NCBI RefSeq assembly: GCF_002979555.1 | Contig: NZ_PCOZ01000002.1 | Location: 62,001-126,000 of the forward strand | Direction of reading: 5' to 3' | From: Pseudomonas sp. MYb60 | GTDB taxonomy: Bacteria > Pseudomonadota > Gammaproteobacteria > Pseudomonadales > Pseudomonadaceae | Length of the DNA: 64,000 nt | The notes under the pieces: model-generated | What the model saw: the letters and a program-made list of their open reading frames with translations, nothing else | Database searches by the model: none | Told to the model about the DNA's origin: nothing | In this document: piece after piece, positions 9,954 to 18,087 of the stretch | How positions within the stretch are numbered: position 1 is the first letter of the stretch | Layout: each line of letters opens with the position of its first letter | Program-made: the position numbers and the translations under genes

Positions 9954-10454
9954 TCAGGGTTTGCCCTGCAGGTCGCGATACGTGAGGTACACCCGCAGGT
10001 CGAATTCCACCTGATGGTAGCCCGGCATCATGTATTCGCAGAGTTTGTAGAACGCCTTGTTGTGGTCCGACTCCTTGAAGTGCGCCAGTTCGTGCACCAC
10101 GATCATGCGCAGAAATTGCGGTGCGGCTTCCTTGAACAGCGCCGCAATGCGGATCTCTTTCTTGGACTTGAGGTTGCCACCCTGCACCCGCGAGATCGTG
10201 GTGTGCAGGCCGAGGGCGCGGTGGGTCAAGTCCAGGCGGTTGTCGAACAGCACTTTGTCGATGGCCGGCGCATTGCGCAGGTGCTCCTGCTTCAGGGCCA
10301 GGGCATAGGCATACAGCGCCTTGTCACTCTGCACGGCGTGGCGTTCGGGGTAGCGCTGCTCCAGGTAGGCACCCAACTGGTCCTTGGCGATCAGTTGGCG
10401 CACTTGTTCCTGAAGGGCAGCGGGATAGGCCTGGAGGTATTTCAGCGCGGTCAT
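9954..10454 (-). CDS. YgjP-type (DUF45) metallopeptidase
   Basis: This 166-residue protein contains the zinc-metallopeptidase motif HELAHFKESDHNKAFYKLCE (from about residue 121), in which HExxH is followed by a further His, as in YgjP/DUF45 proteins related to SprT and the WSS1 family. The rest of the protein is short and helical with no signal peptide, so it is cytosolic. The substrate is unknown. It probably forms a two-gene unit with the downstream winged-helix gene. The family call rests on the motif and its position; protease activity has to be assumed. Confidence 0.82.
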   Translation of the reverse strand: MTALKYLQAYPAALQEQVRQLIAKDQLGAYLEQRYPERHAVQSDKALYAYALALKQEHLRNAPAIDKVLFDNRLDLTHRALGLHTTISRVQGGNLKSKKEIRIAALFKEAAPQFLRMIVVHELAHFKESDHNKAFYKLCEYMMPGYHQVEFDLRVYLTYRDLQGKP

Positions 10455-10496
10455 GGGGTCTGCAACAGGGTTTGGATGGGCGCCAGTGTAGCGAAT

Positions 10497-12602
10497 TCAA
10501 CGCACCCGGGCGCGGGCCCAGTCGCCCATTTCCTCGGCGGTCAGCGGCGATGACGCCAACGGCCCCTGGATGAACGCGCAACCATTGGCCTTGAGCCACT
10601 GGGCCTGCTCGGGTGTTTGCACACCCTCGGCCACTACCTGAACCTCAAAATGCCCGCACAATTCGATGATGCTGCGCGCCATCGCTGCGTCCCTTGGCGA
10701 GCCCGGCAGGCGTGCCACCAGTTGCGGGTCGAGCTTGAGCGTGTCGAACGCCAGGTCACGCAGATGAGCGAGGGAGCAGTTGCCCGAACCAAAGTCATCC
10801 AGGGCAATCCGCACGCCGATCTCGCGCAACAGCTTGAGCTGCTTGGCGGACTCTTCCAGGTTGCTCATCAGGCTGTCTTCGCTGATCTCCACTTCCAACT
10901 GGCGCCCCTGCAACCCATGTCGCTCAAGCACCTGCTGCAGTTGGTAGACGAGGTTGGGCATCGTGAACTGGTTGCTGCTCAGGCTCACGCTCAACACCCA
11001 ATCTTCATCAAAGGTGCCACACCATGCCTGCCGCTGAGCCGCGGCCTGCTGGTAGATCCAGGTGCTCAACTGGCTGATCAGCCGCGCTTCCTCCAGCAAC
11101 GGCAAGAACAACCCCGGCGGCACGTCCCCCACACTGGGGTGCTGCCAGCGCAACAGCGCCTCGACGCCGCGCAGGCTGCCGTCGTCCAGGGCGATCTGTG
11201 GCTGGTACACGAGCGTGAAATCCTTGTTCTGGATCGCCGTGCGCACGCTGTCTTCGAGCATCAGACGTGAACGGGCGCGGCCGTTCATTTCCTGGTCGTA
11301 ATAGCGATACTGCTGACGGCCGGCGCGCTTGGCTTCGTACATGGCGATGTCAGCTGCGCGCAGCAAACCGTTCAAATCCGCGCCGCAATCGGGAAAGGTG
11401 GCGATGCCGATGCTGACGCCGAGCACCACATCCAGACCGTCTACCTGCTGGCAAACCGACACGCGTTCGATCAGTTTTTCCGAAATCTTCGCTGCCTGCT
11501 CCGGGAATTCCAGCTCCAGCAACGCAGTGAATTCATCGCCGCCCATGCGCCCGAGAATGTCACCCGAGCCCAGACAACCCTGCAATTGGTCCGAGACCCA
11601 CCGCAACACCCGGTCACCGGCGTCATGCCCCAGGGAATCGTTGACCCGTTTGAAGCCATCCAGGTCCAGATACAGCAGCACCCAAGACTGCTCACCCCGC
11701 TCGCTGCGCAGCAAAGTGTTCTCCACCGCCTGGTAGAACCCGCGTCGATTGAGCAAGCCCGTCAATGGGTCGGTGACCGCCTGGAACTCCAGTTGCTGAT
11801 GCAGGTGGCGCACTTCGGACATGTCCAGCACGGTCACCACCATCGCCTTCTGCTCGGACGGCAAAGGAGCACAGGACAAGGCCACCGGGACCTGCTGGCC
11901 ACGCCCGGTGCGCAAGATCGCGTCATGCAGGCGCCAGGTTTCAGTCTGGCGGTAACTCGCGTACATCTGTGAATCCAGCCACACCGGCACGTGGGGCTTC
12001 TGCAGGAAACCGAGGAATTCCTGACCCTGCAACTCGTCCGTCGTGGCATTGAGCAGGCGCGAGATTGCTGGGTTGGCGTACTGGATCACCCCATCTTCGC
12101 CCACCACCAGGATGCCTTCGGCCGCGTTGTCCAGCACCGAAGCGTTGAAGGCGCGGGCCGACTCCAGGTCATGGCTCAAGCGCTGCAAGGCTCGGCGATT
12201 GCGCTGATGCTCCAGCAATGCCTGGACCTTGGGCTTGAGAATATGCGGGTCGAAGGGCTTGAACAGGTAATCGATGGCGCCGCTGGCATAGCCTTCCAGC
12301 ACGGCAGCGGGCGATTGGGCGTTGGCACTGAGAAAAATGATTGGCGTCATTCGCGTGCGTTGGCTGCCGCGCATCAGTCGGGCCACTTCAAAGCCGTCCA
12401 TGCCGGGCATCTTCACGTCCAGCAGAACCAGGTCGACTTCATGCTGGAGCAGCAGGTCGAGGGCCTCCAGCCCTGAGCCGGCGGTGACCACGTGCCAGTC
12501 TTCGCGCTGCAAAAGCGCGCGCATGCTGAGCAGGTTTTCCGGGTAGTCATCAACCACCAGAAGAACCGATCTGCCATCGCCGTTGTGTGGAGCGCATTCC
12601 AT
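10497..12602 (-). CDS. Response regulator with PAS, GGDEF and EAL domains
   Basis: This 701-residue protein has a receiver domain (acidic pair D18-D19, predicted phosphorylation site D62, K115), a PAS domain (about 152-265), a GGDEF domain (intact GGDEF at 354-358) and an EAL domain (EAL at 481-483). The GGDEF domain should make cyclic di-GMP. The usual RxxD inhibition site is missing because the Arg position is Gly. The EAL domain keeps E481, E572, D602-D603 and K623, but the conserved metal-binding Asn of the VNxS motif is Ser540 (LSVSLSS), and the loop after DDFGSG reads NCS instead of YSS. Phosphodiesterase activity may therefore be weak or lost. No cognate sensor kinase is adjacent. Confidence 0.9.
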   Translation of the reverse strand: MECAPHNGDGRSVLLVVDDYPENLLSMRALLQREDWHVVTAGSGLEALDLLLQHEVDLVLLDVKMPGMDGFEVARLMRGSQRTRMTPIIFLSANAQSPAAVLEGYASGAIDYLFKPFDPHILKPKVQALLEHQRNRRALQRLSHDLESARAFNASVLDNAAEGILVVGEDGVIQYANPAISRLLNATTDELQGQEFLGFLQKPHVPVWLDSQMYASYRQTETWRLHDAILRTGRGQQVPVALSCAPLPSEQKAMVVTVLDMSEVRHLHQQLEFQAVTDPLTGLLNRRGFYQAVENTLLRSERGEQSWVLLYLDLDGFKRVNDSLGHDAGDRVLRWVSDQLQGCLGSGDILGRMGGDEFTALLELEFPEQAAKISEKLIERVSVCQQVDGLDVVLGVSIGIATFPDCGADLNGLLRAADIAMYEAKRAGRQQYRYYDQEMNGRARSRLMLEDSVRTAIQNKDFTLVYQPQIALDDGSLRGVEALLRWQHPSVGDVPPGLFLPLLEEARLISQLSTWIYQQAAAQRQAWCGTFDEDWVLSVSLSSNQFTMPNLVYQLQQVLERHGLQGRQLEVEISEDSLMSNLEESAKQLKLLREIGVRIALDDFGSGNCSLAHLRDLAFDTLKLDPQLVARLPGSPRDAAMARSIIELCGHFEVQVVAEGVQTPEQAQWLKANGCAFIQGPLASSPLTAEEMGDWARARVR

Positions 12603-12911
12603 GCTACGTCTCTTCCTTGGGAGTTACCGGTCACTTTTGGGAGAAAATCCGGCCAAACTCTGAGGCAACACTCTAGCCCTGCTTCTTGAAAATCAGAAGT
12701 CACGTCGATGCCATCATCACGCCAAACTTCAGGAAGCCGACTAACGGTCAGTCTCTACAGCCCACGATTCACGGGCAACATGGCTTTTTGACATTCATTT
12801 GGCGCCAAGAAATTGCCAGCAAATATTTAACAAGACAGTTAACACCCCCTATAAAGAACCTGTCTGGCCCACGGGCCAAAGCCTTCACCTTCTGTAAAAA
12901 AGGCACCTGCC
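12603..12911. other. Intergenic region between divergent genes
   Basis: This 309-base stretch separates the divergently transcribed GGDEF-EAL gene and the alginate lyase gene. It is distinctly AT-richer than its surroundings near 12780-12900. It holds one good promoter match toward the lyase, listed separately. I see no gene in it. Confidence 0.6.
12827..12855 (+). promoter_or_regulatory. Candidate sigma-70 promoter for the alginate lyase
   Basis: TTAACA (12827-12832) and TATAAA (12850-12855) are separated by exactly 17 bases; each matches the consensus at five of six positions. Transcription would begin near 12862, giving a leader of about 50 bases before the ATG at 12912. An AAAGG lies upstream of the start codon. 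Confidence 0.5.
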
Positions 12912-13577
12912 ATGATCGACCTTTCCACCTGGAACCTGAGCATCCCCGTTGGCTCGCCCCCGGCAACCATCGACACCCCCAGGCTGCTGAGCGGCTTCAA
13001 CGACCAATACTTCCAGGCCGAAGGCAGCGACGTACAGTTCTGGACCCCCGTCACCGGCACCCGCACCGAAAACGCCATTTACCCGCGCAGCGAATTGCGC
13101 GAAACCTACGCAGATGGTCGCCTGCGCAATTGGACGTATCCGGACGCAGACAACTTTCTGCGGGCGACCCTGGCGGTCAATCAAGTGCCGTCCACCGGCA
13201 AGATCGTGATCGGCCAGATCCACGCCTACGACAGCCAGAAACCGTTGATCAAGCTCGAGTATCAGTTCAAGGAAAAAACCCAGACCGGCAACCTCGTCGC
13301 CAAGGTCCGCATGCGCCCCGACGACAGTGAAAGCCGGGTGATCATCGTCGCCTCCAATGTGCCGCTGGAGAAGCGCTTCACCTATGTCATCAACCTCAAC
13401 AAAGCCGGGCTGCTGAGCGTCTATGCCGCGGACGGCGAATGGAACGAGCGCATCGGCGCGGCGTGGGGCGCCAAACCGCTGTATTTCAAGGCCGGGGCGT
13501 ATGTGCAGGACAACAGCGGGAATACCAAGGAAGGCGCGCGGGTGACGTTTGCCAAGTTGGATATTGATCACGATTGA
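12912..13577 (+). CDS. Alginate lyase, polysaccharide lyase family 7
   Basis: This 221-residue protein is a single PL7 (alginate_lyase2) beta-jelly-roll domain. The three hallmark motifs are present: RSELRE (about residue 59), GQIH (about 100) and YFKAGAYVQ (about 190), which supply the catalytic Arg, Gln, His and Tyr. It cleaves mannuronate/guluronate polymers by beta-elimination. There is no signal peptide: the protein starts MIDLSTWNLSIPVG, directly in the domain. The size and lack of signal resemble P. aeruginosa PA1167. How it reaches extracellular alginate is unclear. It is monocistronic with its own promoter, beside a cyclic di-GMP gene. Confidence 0.9.
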   Translation: MIDLSTWNLSIPVGSPPATIDTPRLLSGFNDQYFQAEGSDVQFWTPVTGTRTENAIYPRSELRETYADGRLRNWTYPDADNFLRATLAVNQVPSTGKIVIGQIHAYDSQKPLIKLEYQFKEKTQTGNLVAKVRMRPDDSESRVIIVASNVPLEKRFTYVINLNKAGLLSVYAADGEWNERIGAAWGAKPLYFKAGAYVQDNSGNTKEGARVTFAKLDIDHD

Positions 13578-13582
13578 ACATC

Positions 13583-13604
13583 GTGTAGGGCTTGCCCGCG
13601 ATTG
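13583..13604. repeat. Degraded REP half-copy
   Basis: GTGTAGGGCTTGCCCGCGATT matches the centre and right part of the REP consensus but lacks the left arm. It lies just after the lyase stop codon. Confidence 0.4.
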
Positions 13605-13654
13605 AACACCGAGGTTTTGATACGCCCAACGCCGCCTGATCAAACCCCACACAC

Positions 13655-13686
13655 AAAAAAGCCCGCATCTCTGCGGGCTTCTTGTT
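13655..13686. terminator. Bidirectional intrinsic terminator
   Basis: AAGCCCGC and GCGGGCTT form an 8-bp stem with a 6-base loop. A run of six A's on the left gives a U-tract for the minus-strand fba transcript, and TTCTTGTTT follows on the right for the alginate lyase transcript. It lies between the two convergent genes. Confidence 0.85.
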
Positions 13687-13701
13687 TGAACAGCCAGGGC
13701 C

Positions 13702-14766
13702 TTAGTTGACCTTGGCGTTCAACTCACCTTTCAGGTAGCGCTGGTACATCGCTTCCAGCGAGATCGGCTTGATCTTCGAACCGTTACCGGCAGTGCCGAA
13801 CGCTTCGTAACGCGCGATGCACACGTCGCGCATGGCCGTTACGGTGGCGCCGAAGAATTTACGCGGGTCGAATTCGCTTGGGTTGGTGGCCATCAGGCGA
13901 CGCATTGCGCCGGTGGACGCCAGGCGCAGGTCGGTGTCGATGTTGACCTTGCGCACGCCGTGCTTGATGCCTTCGACGATTTCTTCAACCGGTACGCCGT
14001 AGGTTTCTTTGATGTCGCCGCCGTACTGGTTGATGATCGCCAGCCACTCTTGCGGTACCGAGGAAGAACCGTGCATCACCAGGTGAGTGTTGGGGATGCG
14101 CTTGTGGATTTCCTTGATGCGGTCGATGGCCAGCACGTCGCCGGTCGGTGGCTTGGTGAACTTGTAGGCGCCGTGGCTGGTGCCGATGGCGATGGCCAGT
14201 GCGTCAACCTGGGTCTTCTTGACGAAGTCGGCGGCTTCTTCAGGGTCGGTCAGCATCTGGCTGTGGTCGAGCACGCCTTCTGCGCCGATACCGTCTTCTT
14301 CACCGGCCATACCGGTTTCCAGCGAGCCCAGGCAGCCCAGTTCGCCTTCAACCGACACGCCGCAGGCGTGCGCCAGGGCGACAGTTTGCTGGGTTACGCG
14401 GACGTTGTACTCGTAGTCGGTCGGCGTCTTGCCGTCTTCGCCGAGGGAGCCGTCCATCATCACCGAGCTGAAGCCCAGTTGGATGGAGCGCTGGCACACG
14501 TCAGGGCTGGTACCGTGGTCCTGGTGCATGCACACCGGGATGTGCGGGAATTCTTCGATTGCCGCGAGGATCAGGTGACGCAGGAAAGGGGCGCCAGCGT
14601 ATTTGCGGGCACCGGCCGAAGCCTGAACGATCACGGGGGAGTCGGTCTTGTCAGCGGCTTCCATGATGGCGCGCATCTGCTCAAGGTTGTTGACGTTAAA
14701 GGCTGGAACGCCGTAGCCGAACTCGGCTGCGTGGTCCAGCATTTGACGCATGCTGATAAGTGCCAT
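13702..14766 (-). CDS. fba: Fructose-bisphosphate aldolase, class II
   Basis: This 354-residue zinc-dependent aldolase interconverts fructose 1,6-bisphosphate with dihydroxyacetone phosphate and glyceraldehyde 3-phosphate. In pseudomonads it mainly serves gluconeogenesis and triose recycling. Recognisable features are the N-terminal [13 protein letters not shown], the metal-site region [12 protein letters not shown] near residue 78, HGSSSVP near 233 and [11 protein letters not shown] near 272. The length and sequence are those of the Calvin-cycle-type subgroup. It is the last gene of the tktA-epd-pgk series, but a 282-base gap with a REP pair separates it from the upstream lipoprotein genes, so it probably has its own promoter. 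Confidence 0.96.
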   Translation of the reverse strand: MALISMRQMLDHAAEFGYGVPAFNVNNLEQMRAIMEAADKTDSPVIVQASAGARKYAGAPFLRHLILAAIEEFPHIPVCMHQDHGTSPDVCQRSIQLGFSSVMMDGSLGEDGKTPTDYEYNVRVTQQTVALAHACGVSVEGELGCLGSLETGMAGEEDGIGAEGVLDHSQMLTDPEEAADFVKKTQVDALAIAIGTSHGAYKFTKPPTGDVLAIDRIKEIHKRIPNTHLVMHGSSSVPQEWLAIINQYGGDIKETYGVPVEEIVEGIKHGVRKVNIDTDLRLASTGAMRRLMATNPSEFDPRKFFGATVTAMRDVCIARYEAFGTAGNGSKIKPISLEAMYQRYLKGELNAKVN

Positions 14767-14934
14767 TGTGTTGTCTCTCCCGGTCGAGGGTCGTTAATCG
14801 TGCAAGCCTGCCGTAGCGGCGGCTGCTATTCAAGTTATTGCAAGCCAGGTGATGCTTACCTGGCTTGCTGAATCGTTATTGCAGTATCCGGCTCAAAACT
14901 TATGTCACTTTGGAGCCCGATTTCATGTGGGAGG

Positions 14935-15016
14935 GGGCTTGCCCCCGATGACAGTGAATCAGCCAGTACACAGGTGTCTGACAGACCGCTATCGGGAGCA
15001 AGCCCTCTCCCACATT
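14935..15016. repeat. Inverted REP pair
   Basis: GTGGGAGGGGGCTTGCCCCC on the left faces CTATCGGGAGCAAGCCCTCT on the right, which carries two substitutions. The spacer includes ACAGGTGTCTGACAG. The pair lies between fba and the MliC-type lipoprotein gene. Confidence 0.85.
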
Positions 15017-15048
15017 TGGATCTCGTTTATCTCGAGATCGTGTTCGTC

Positions 15049-15384
15049 TCACTGGGCTTTGCAGCCACGGCCAATCAGGTCGTCGGTGGCCACCCAGTAA
15101 ACCAGGCCTTCCTCGCCTTTTGTGTGAAACGCCAATTGGTCGTTGGCGTACAGCACACCGGAGGCGGCCACCTCTTGCTTAAGCCGGTAAACCTGGTCGG
15201 AACCGCCGAGGCGCACATCCACCTCCGATTTGGCCGGGTTGGCAAAGCGCCAGTTGACCTCGGCCTTGCTGTCGCAGGTCCAGGTGGTCCACTTGTCGGC
15301 AGGCTCTGCCTGGCGACTAAACATGTTCATGCTGCTGCAACCGGCCAACAGAGCCAATGCAGCCAGGGCGAAAACGCCTTTCAT
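15049..15384 (-). CDS. MliC-type lysozyme inhibitor lipoprotein
   Basis: This 111-residue protein begins with a lipoprotein signal and lipobox (ALALLAGC, lipidated Cys near residue 16). The mature part matches the MliC/PliC fold: a Cys in WTCDSKAEVNWRF, a central beta region and a C-terminal GRGCKAQ that would form the conserved disulfide. MliC proteins inhibit C-type lysozymes from the outer membrane or periplasm. An upstream in-frame start exists at 15441, but the start at 15384 directly precedes the lipoprotein signal and follows a GAGGA. It lies downstream of another small lipoprotein gene and upstream of fba. Confidence 0.75.
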   Translation of the reverse strand: MKGVFALAALALLAGCSSMNMFSRQAEPADKWTTWTCDSKAEVNWRFANPAKSEVDVRLGGSDQVYRLKQEVAASGVLYANDQLAFHTKGEEGLVYWVATDDLIGRGCKAQ

Positions 15385-15431
15385 TGCCAATCCTCGTGAG
15401 GCGGCCCGTGGCCGCCAGTTGATCAGACCCG

Positions 15432-15659
15432 TCAAGGGCAACCCTGTTCCTGACCGTTGGGCGCGGCGTCGTATTTCTCCAGCCGCTCATTGCCGATGCG
15501 CTTGTTGATCACCGGCATGGTCTCGGCTTGCCAGTCAGCCTGATAGCAGCTTTTTTTCTGCTGCACCCCAGGCTTTCCAGGTTCCGGCGTCGCGCTTGGC
15601 GTGCTGCCGCAGCCGGCCAGCAGGCCCGCTGCAATCACCAGTGCCAACGACTTGATCAT
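15432..15659 (-). CDS. Small lipoprotein of unknown function
   Basis: This 75-residue protein has a clear lipoprotein signal (MIKSLALVIAAGLLAGC, lipidated Cys at 17), then a Pro/Thr-rich linker and two further Cys (in KKSCYQADW and the C-terminal QGCP) that could pair. The mature domain is not one I recognise. It starts 32 bases downstream of pgk and ends 47 bases before the MliC-type gene, so it probably sits in the same transcript. The chosen ATG excludes eight upstream codons that would spoil the signal peptide. Confidence 0.75.
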   Translation of the reverse strand: MIKSLALVIAAGLLAGCGSTPSATPEPGKPGVQQKKSCYQADWQAETMPVINKRIGNERLEKYDAAPNGQEQGCP

Positions 15660-15691
15660 GGGAATGCTCCTTTTCCTGATCATCGCGAGCC

Positions 15692-16855
15692 TCAGCCCTT
15701 GGCTCGGCTTTCCAACACTTCAACGGCGGGCAGCACTTTGCCCTCGACGAACTCGAGGAACGCGCCGCCACCGGTAGAAATGTAGGAGATCTGATCAGCC
15801 ACGCCATATTTATCGATGGCTGCCAGGGTGTCGCCACCGCCGGCGATGGAGAACGCCGAGCTGTCAGCGATGGCCTTGGCCAGCACTTTGGTGCCGTTGC
15901 CGAACTGGTCGAATTCAAACACGCCGACCGGGCCGTTCCACAGGATGGTCTGGGAGGCCTTCAGCAGTTCGGCGAAGTTGGCTGCAGTTTGCGGGCCAAT
16001 GTCGAGGATCATGTCGTCCGCCGCCACATCAGCGATCAGCTTGACGGTGGCCTCGGCACTCTCGGCAAATTCCTTGGCCACCACCACGTCCACCGGCAAT
16101 GGCACGCTGACCTTGGCGGCAATGGCGCGAGCAGTGTCCAGCAGGTCCGGTTCGTACAGGGACTTGCCCACCGGGTGGCCAGCTGCGGCCAGGAAGGTGT
16201 TGGCAATGCCGCCGCCGACGATCAGCTGGTTGCAGATCTGGCTGAGGCTGTTGAGCACGTCGAGTTTGGTGGACACCTTGGAACCGGCCACGATGGCGGC
16301 CATCGGTTGGGCCGGAGCACCCAGGGCCTTGCCCAGTGCGTCCAGTTCAGCGGCCAGCAGCGGGCCAGCGGCGGCAACCTTGGCGAACTTGGCTACGCCA
16401 TGGGTGGAGCCTTCAGCGCGGTGGGCGGTGCCGAACGCGTCCATCACGAACACGTCGCACAGCGCAGCGTATTGCTGGGCCAATTCGTCGCTGTTCTTTT
16501 TCTCGCCTTTGTTGAAACGCACGTTTTCAAACAGCACGATGTCGCCCGCTTTCACGTCAACACCGCCCAGGTAGTCAGCCACCAGCGGCACGTCGCGGCC
16601 CAGGGCCTTGCTGAGGTAATCGGCCACAGGCTTGAGGCTGTTTTCGGCGGAGAACTCACCTTCGGTCGGACGACCCAGGTGGGAGCAGACCATCACGGCC
16701 GCGCCTTTTTCCAGGGCCAGCTTGATGGTCGGCAGCGAGGCCAGGATTCGCGCATCGCTGGTGACAACACCGTCCTTGACTGGGACGTTGAGGTCTTCGC
16801 GGATCAGTACGCGCTTACCTTGCAGATCGAGGTCGGTCATCTTCAACACGGTCAT
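15692..16855 (-). CDS. pgk: Phosphoglycerate kinase
   Basis: This 387-residue enzyme transfers phosphate between 1,3-bisphosphoglycerate and ADP in the cytosol. The N-terminal [16 protein letters not shown] and [10 protein letters not shown] are the substrate-binding signatures, and [15 protein letters not shown] and the C-terminal [17 protein letters not shown] belong to the nucleotide domain. The length matches bacterial Pgk. It lies 17 bases after epd, consistent with an operon tktA-epd-pgk. Confidence 0.97.
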   Translation of the reverse strand: MTVLKMTDLDLQGKRVLIREDLNVPVKDGVVTSDARILASLPTIKLALEKGAAVMVCSHLGRPTEGEFSAENSLKPVADYLSKALGRDVPLVADYLGGVDVKAGDIVLFENVRFNKGEKKNSDELAQQYAALCDVFVMDAFGTAHRAEGSTHGVAKFAKVAAAGPLLAAELDALGKALGAPAQPMAAIVAGSKVSTKLDVLNSLSQICNQLIVGGGIANTFLAAAGHPVGKSLYEPDLLDTARAIAAKVSVPLPVDVVVAKEFAESAEATVKLIADVAADDMILDIGPQTAANFAELLKASQTILWNGPVGVFEFDQFGNGTKVLAKAIADSSAFSIAGGGDTLAAIDKYGVADQISYISTGGGAFLEFVEGKVLPAVEVLESRAKG

Positions 16856-16872
16856 GGGTCGCAGTTCCTGAA

Positions 16873-17928
16873 TTACTGTTGAGGTTGTTTAGAGGCGATG
16901 TGCAGATAATGTTCCGCAACATCCAGCATTCGGTTGGCAAAACCCCATTCGTTGTCGAACCAGGCCAGGATGTTCACCAGCCGAGGGCCGGATACGCGGG
17001 TCTGGCTGGCATCGACGATCGCCGAATGCGGGTCATGGTTGAAATCGCAACTGGCGTGCGGCAACTCGGTGTAGGCCAGCAGGCCTTTGAGCGGGCCGTG
17101 GGTGGCGGCGTCGCGCAAAATCCGGTTGACCTCCACCGCGTCGGTGTCGCTGACGGTCTGCATGGTGATGTCCAGGCAGGACACGTTCACCGTCGGCACC
17201 CGTACCGCTTTGGCCTGGATTCGCCCGGCAAGTTCCGGCAACAGTCGCTCGATACCCCGCGCCAGGCCCGTGGACACCGGAATCACGGACTGGAACGCCG
17301 AGCGTGTACGGCGCAGGTCTTCGTGGTGGTAGGCGTCGATCACCGGCTGGTCGTTCATGGCCGAGTGAATCGTGGTGATCGACACGTAGTCCAGGCCGAT
17401 CGCCTGATCGAGCAGGCGCAACAGCGGCACGCTGCAGTTGGTGGTACAGGAAGCATTGGACACCAGCAGCTCATCGCCGGTCAGGCAGTTCTGGTTGATG
17501 CCATAGACGATGGTGGCGTCGACGTCCGCCTCGCTGGCCATCGGTTGGGAAAACAGCACACGCGGTGCACCGGCGTCGAGAAAACGCTGGCCATCGGCAC
17601 GGGTGTGGTAGACACCGGAACATTCCAGCACCAGGTCGACGCCCAGTGCCTGCCAGTCGATGCCTTCGGGGGTGGCACTGCGCAACACGTGCACGCAGTT
17701 GCCATTGATATGCAGACAATCGCCCTCGACCCGCACTTCGCCGGGGAACCGGCCGTGGGTGGAGTCAAAGCGTGTCAGGTATTCGATGCTGGCCATGTCG
17801 GCCAAATCATTGATCGCGACAATTTCAAACCCGGCCGCCGCCCCTCGCTCGAACAGAGCACGCAAGACGCAACGACCAATGCGGCCGTAGCCGTTGAGTG
17901 CAACTTTGAAGGGACGGGGTTGAGGCAT
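16873..17928 (-). CDS. epd: D-erythrose-4-phosphate dehydrogenase
   Basis: This 351-residue protein is a GAPDH-family dehydrogenase with the NAD-binding start [16 protein letters not shown] and the catalytic motif SNASCTTNC near residue 158. The Epd subgroup oxidises erythrose 4-phosphate to 4-phosphoerythronate for pyridoxal phosphate synthesis. Placement between tktA and pgk is the classic epd context, and sequence such as [17 protein letters not shown] supports Epd over GapA. A minor glyceraldehyde 3-phosphate activity cannot be excluded. Transketolase next door makes or uses its substrate. Confidence 0.9.
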   Translation of the reverse strand: MPQPRPFKVALNGYGRIGRCVLRALFERGAAAGFEIVAINDLADMASIEYLTRFDSTHGRFPGEVRVEGDCLHINGNCVHVLRSATPEGIDWQALGVDLVLECSGVYHTRADGQRFLDAGAPRVLFSQPMASEADVDATIVYGINQNCLTGDELLVSNASCTTNCSVPLLRLLDQAIGLDYVSITTIHSAMNDQPVIDAYHHEDLRRTRSAFQSVIPVSTGLARGIERLLPELAGRIQAKAVRVPTVNVSCLDITMQTVSDTDAVEVNRILRDAATHGPLKGLLAYTELPHASCDFNHDPHSAIVDASQTRVSGPRLVNILAWFDNEWGFANRMLDVAEHYLHIASKQPQQ

Positions 17929-17959
17929 GGGGTTCTCGCATTATGGGCGACACAAACCA

Positions 17960-18052
17960 TTGTAGGAGCTGGCTTGCCAGCGATGAGGCCATCAGCTTCA
18001 ACAGGGATGTTGGCTGGACGGACGCCATCGCTGGCAAGCCAGCTCCTACAAG
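17960..18052. repeat. Inverted REP pair of a second sequence type
   Basis: TTGTAGGAGCTGGCTTGCCA on the left faces TGGCAAGCCAGCTCCTACAA on the right, each followed or preceded by GCGAT/ATCGC. It has GTAGGAGCTGGC in place of GTGGGAGGGGGC, so it is a distinct REP type. The pair occupies the gap between tktA and epd and the arms are perfect complements. Confidence 0.88.
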
Positions 18053-18087
18053 GCATGCGGCGGCCAGTTGACCACCGCGTTCGCGCT

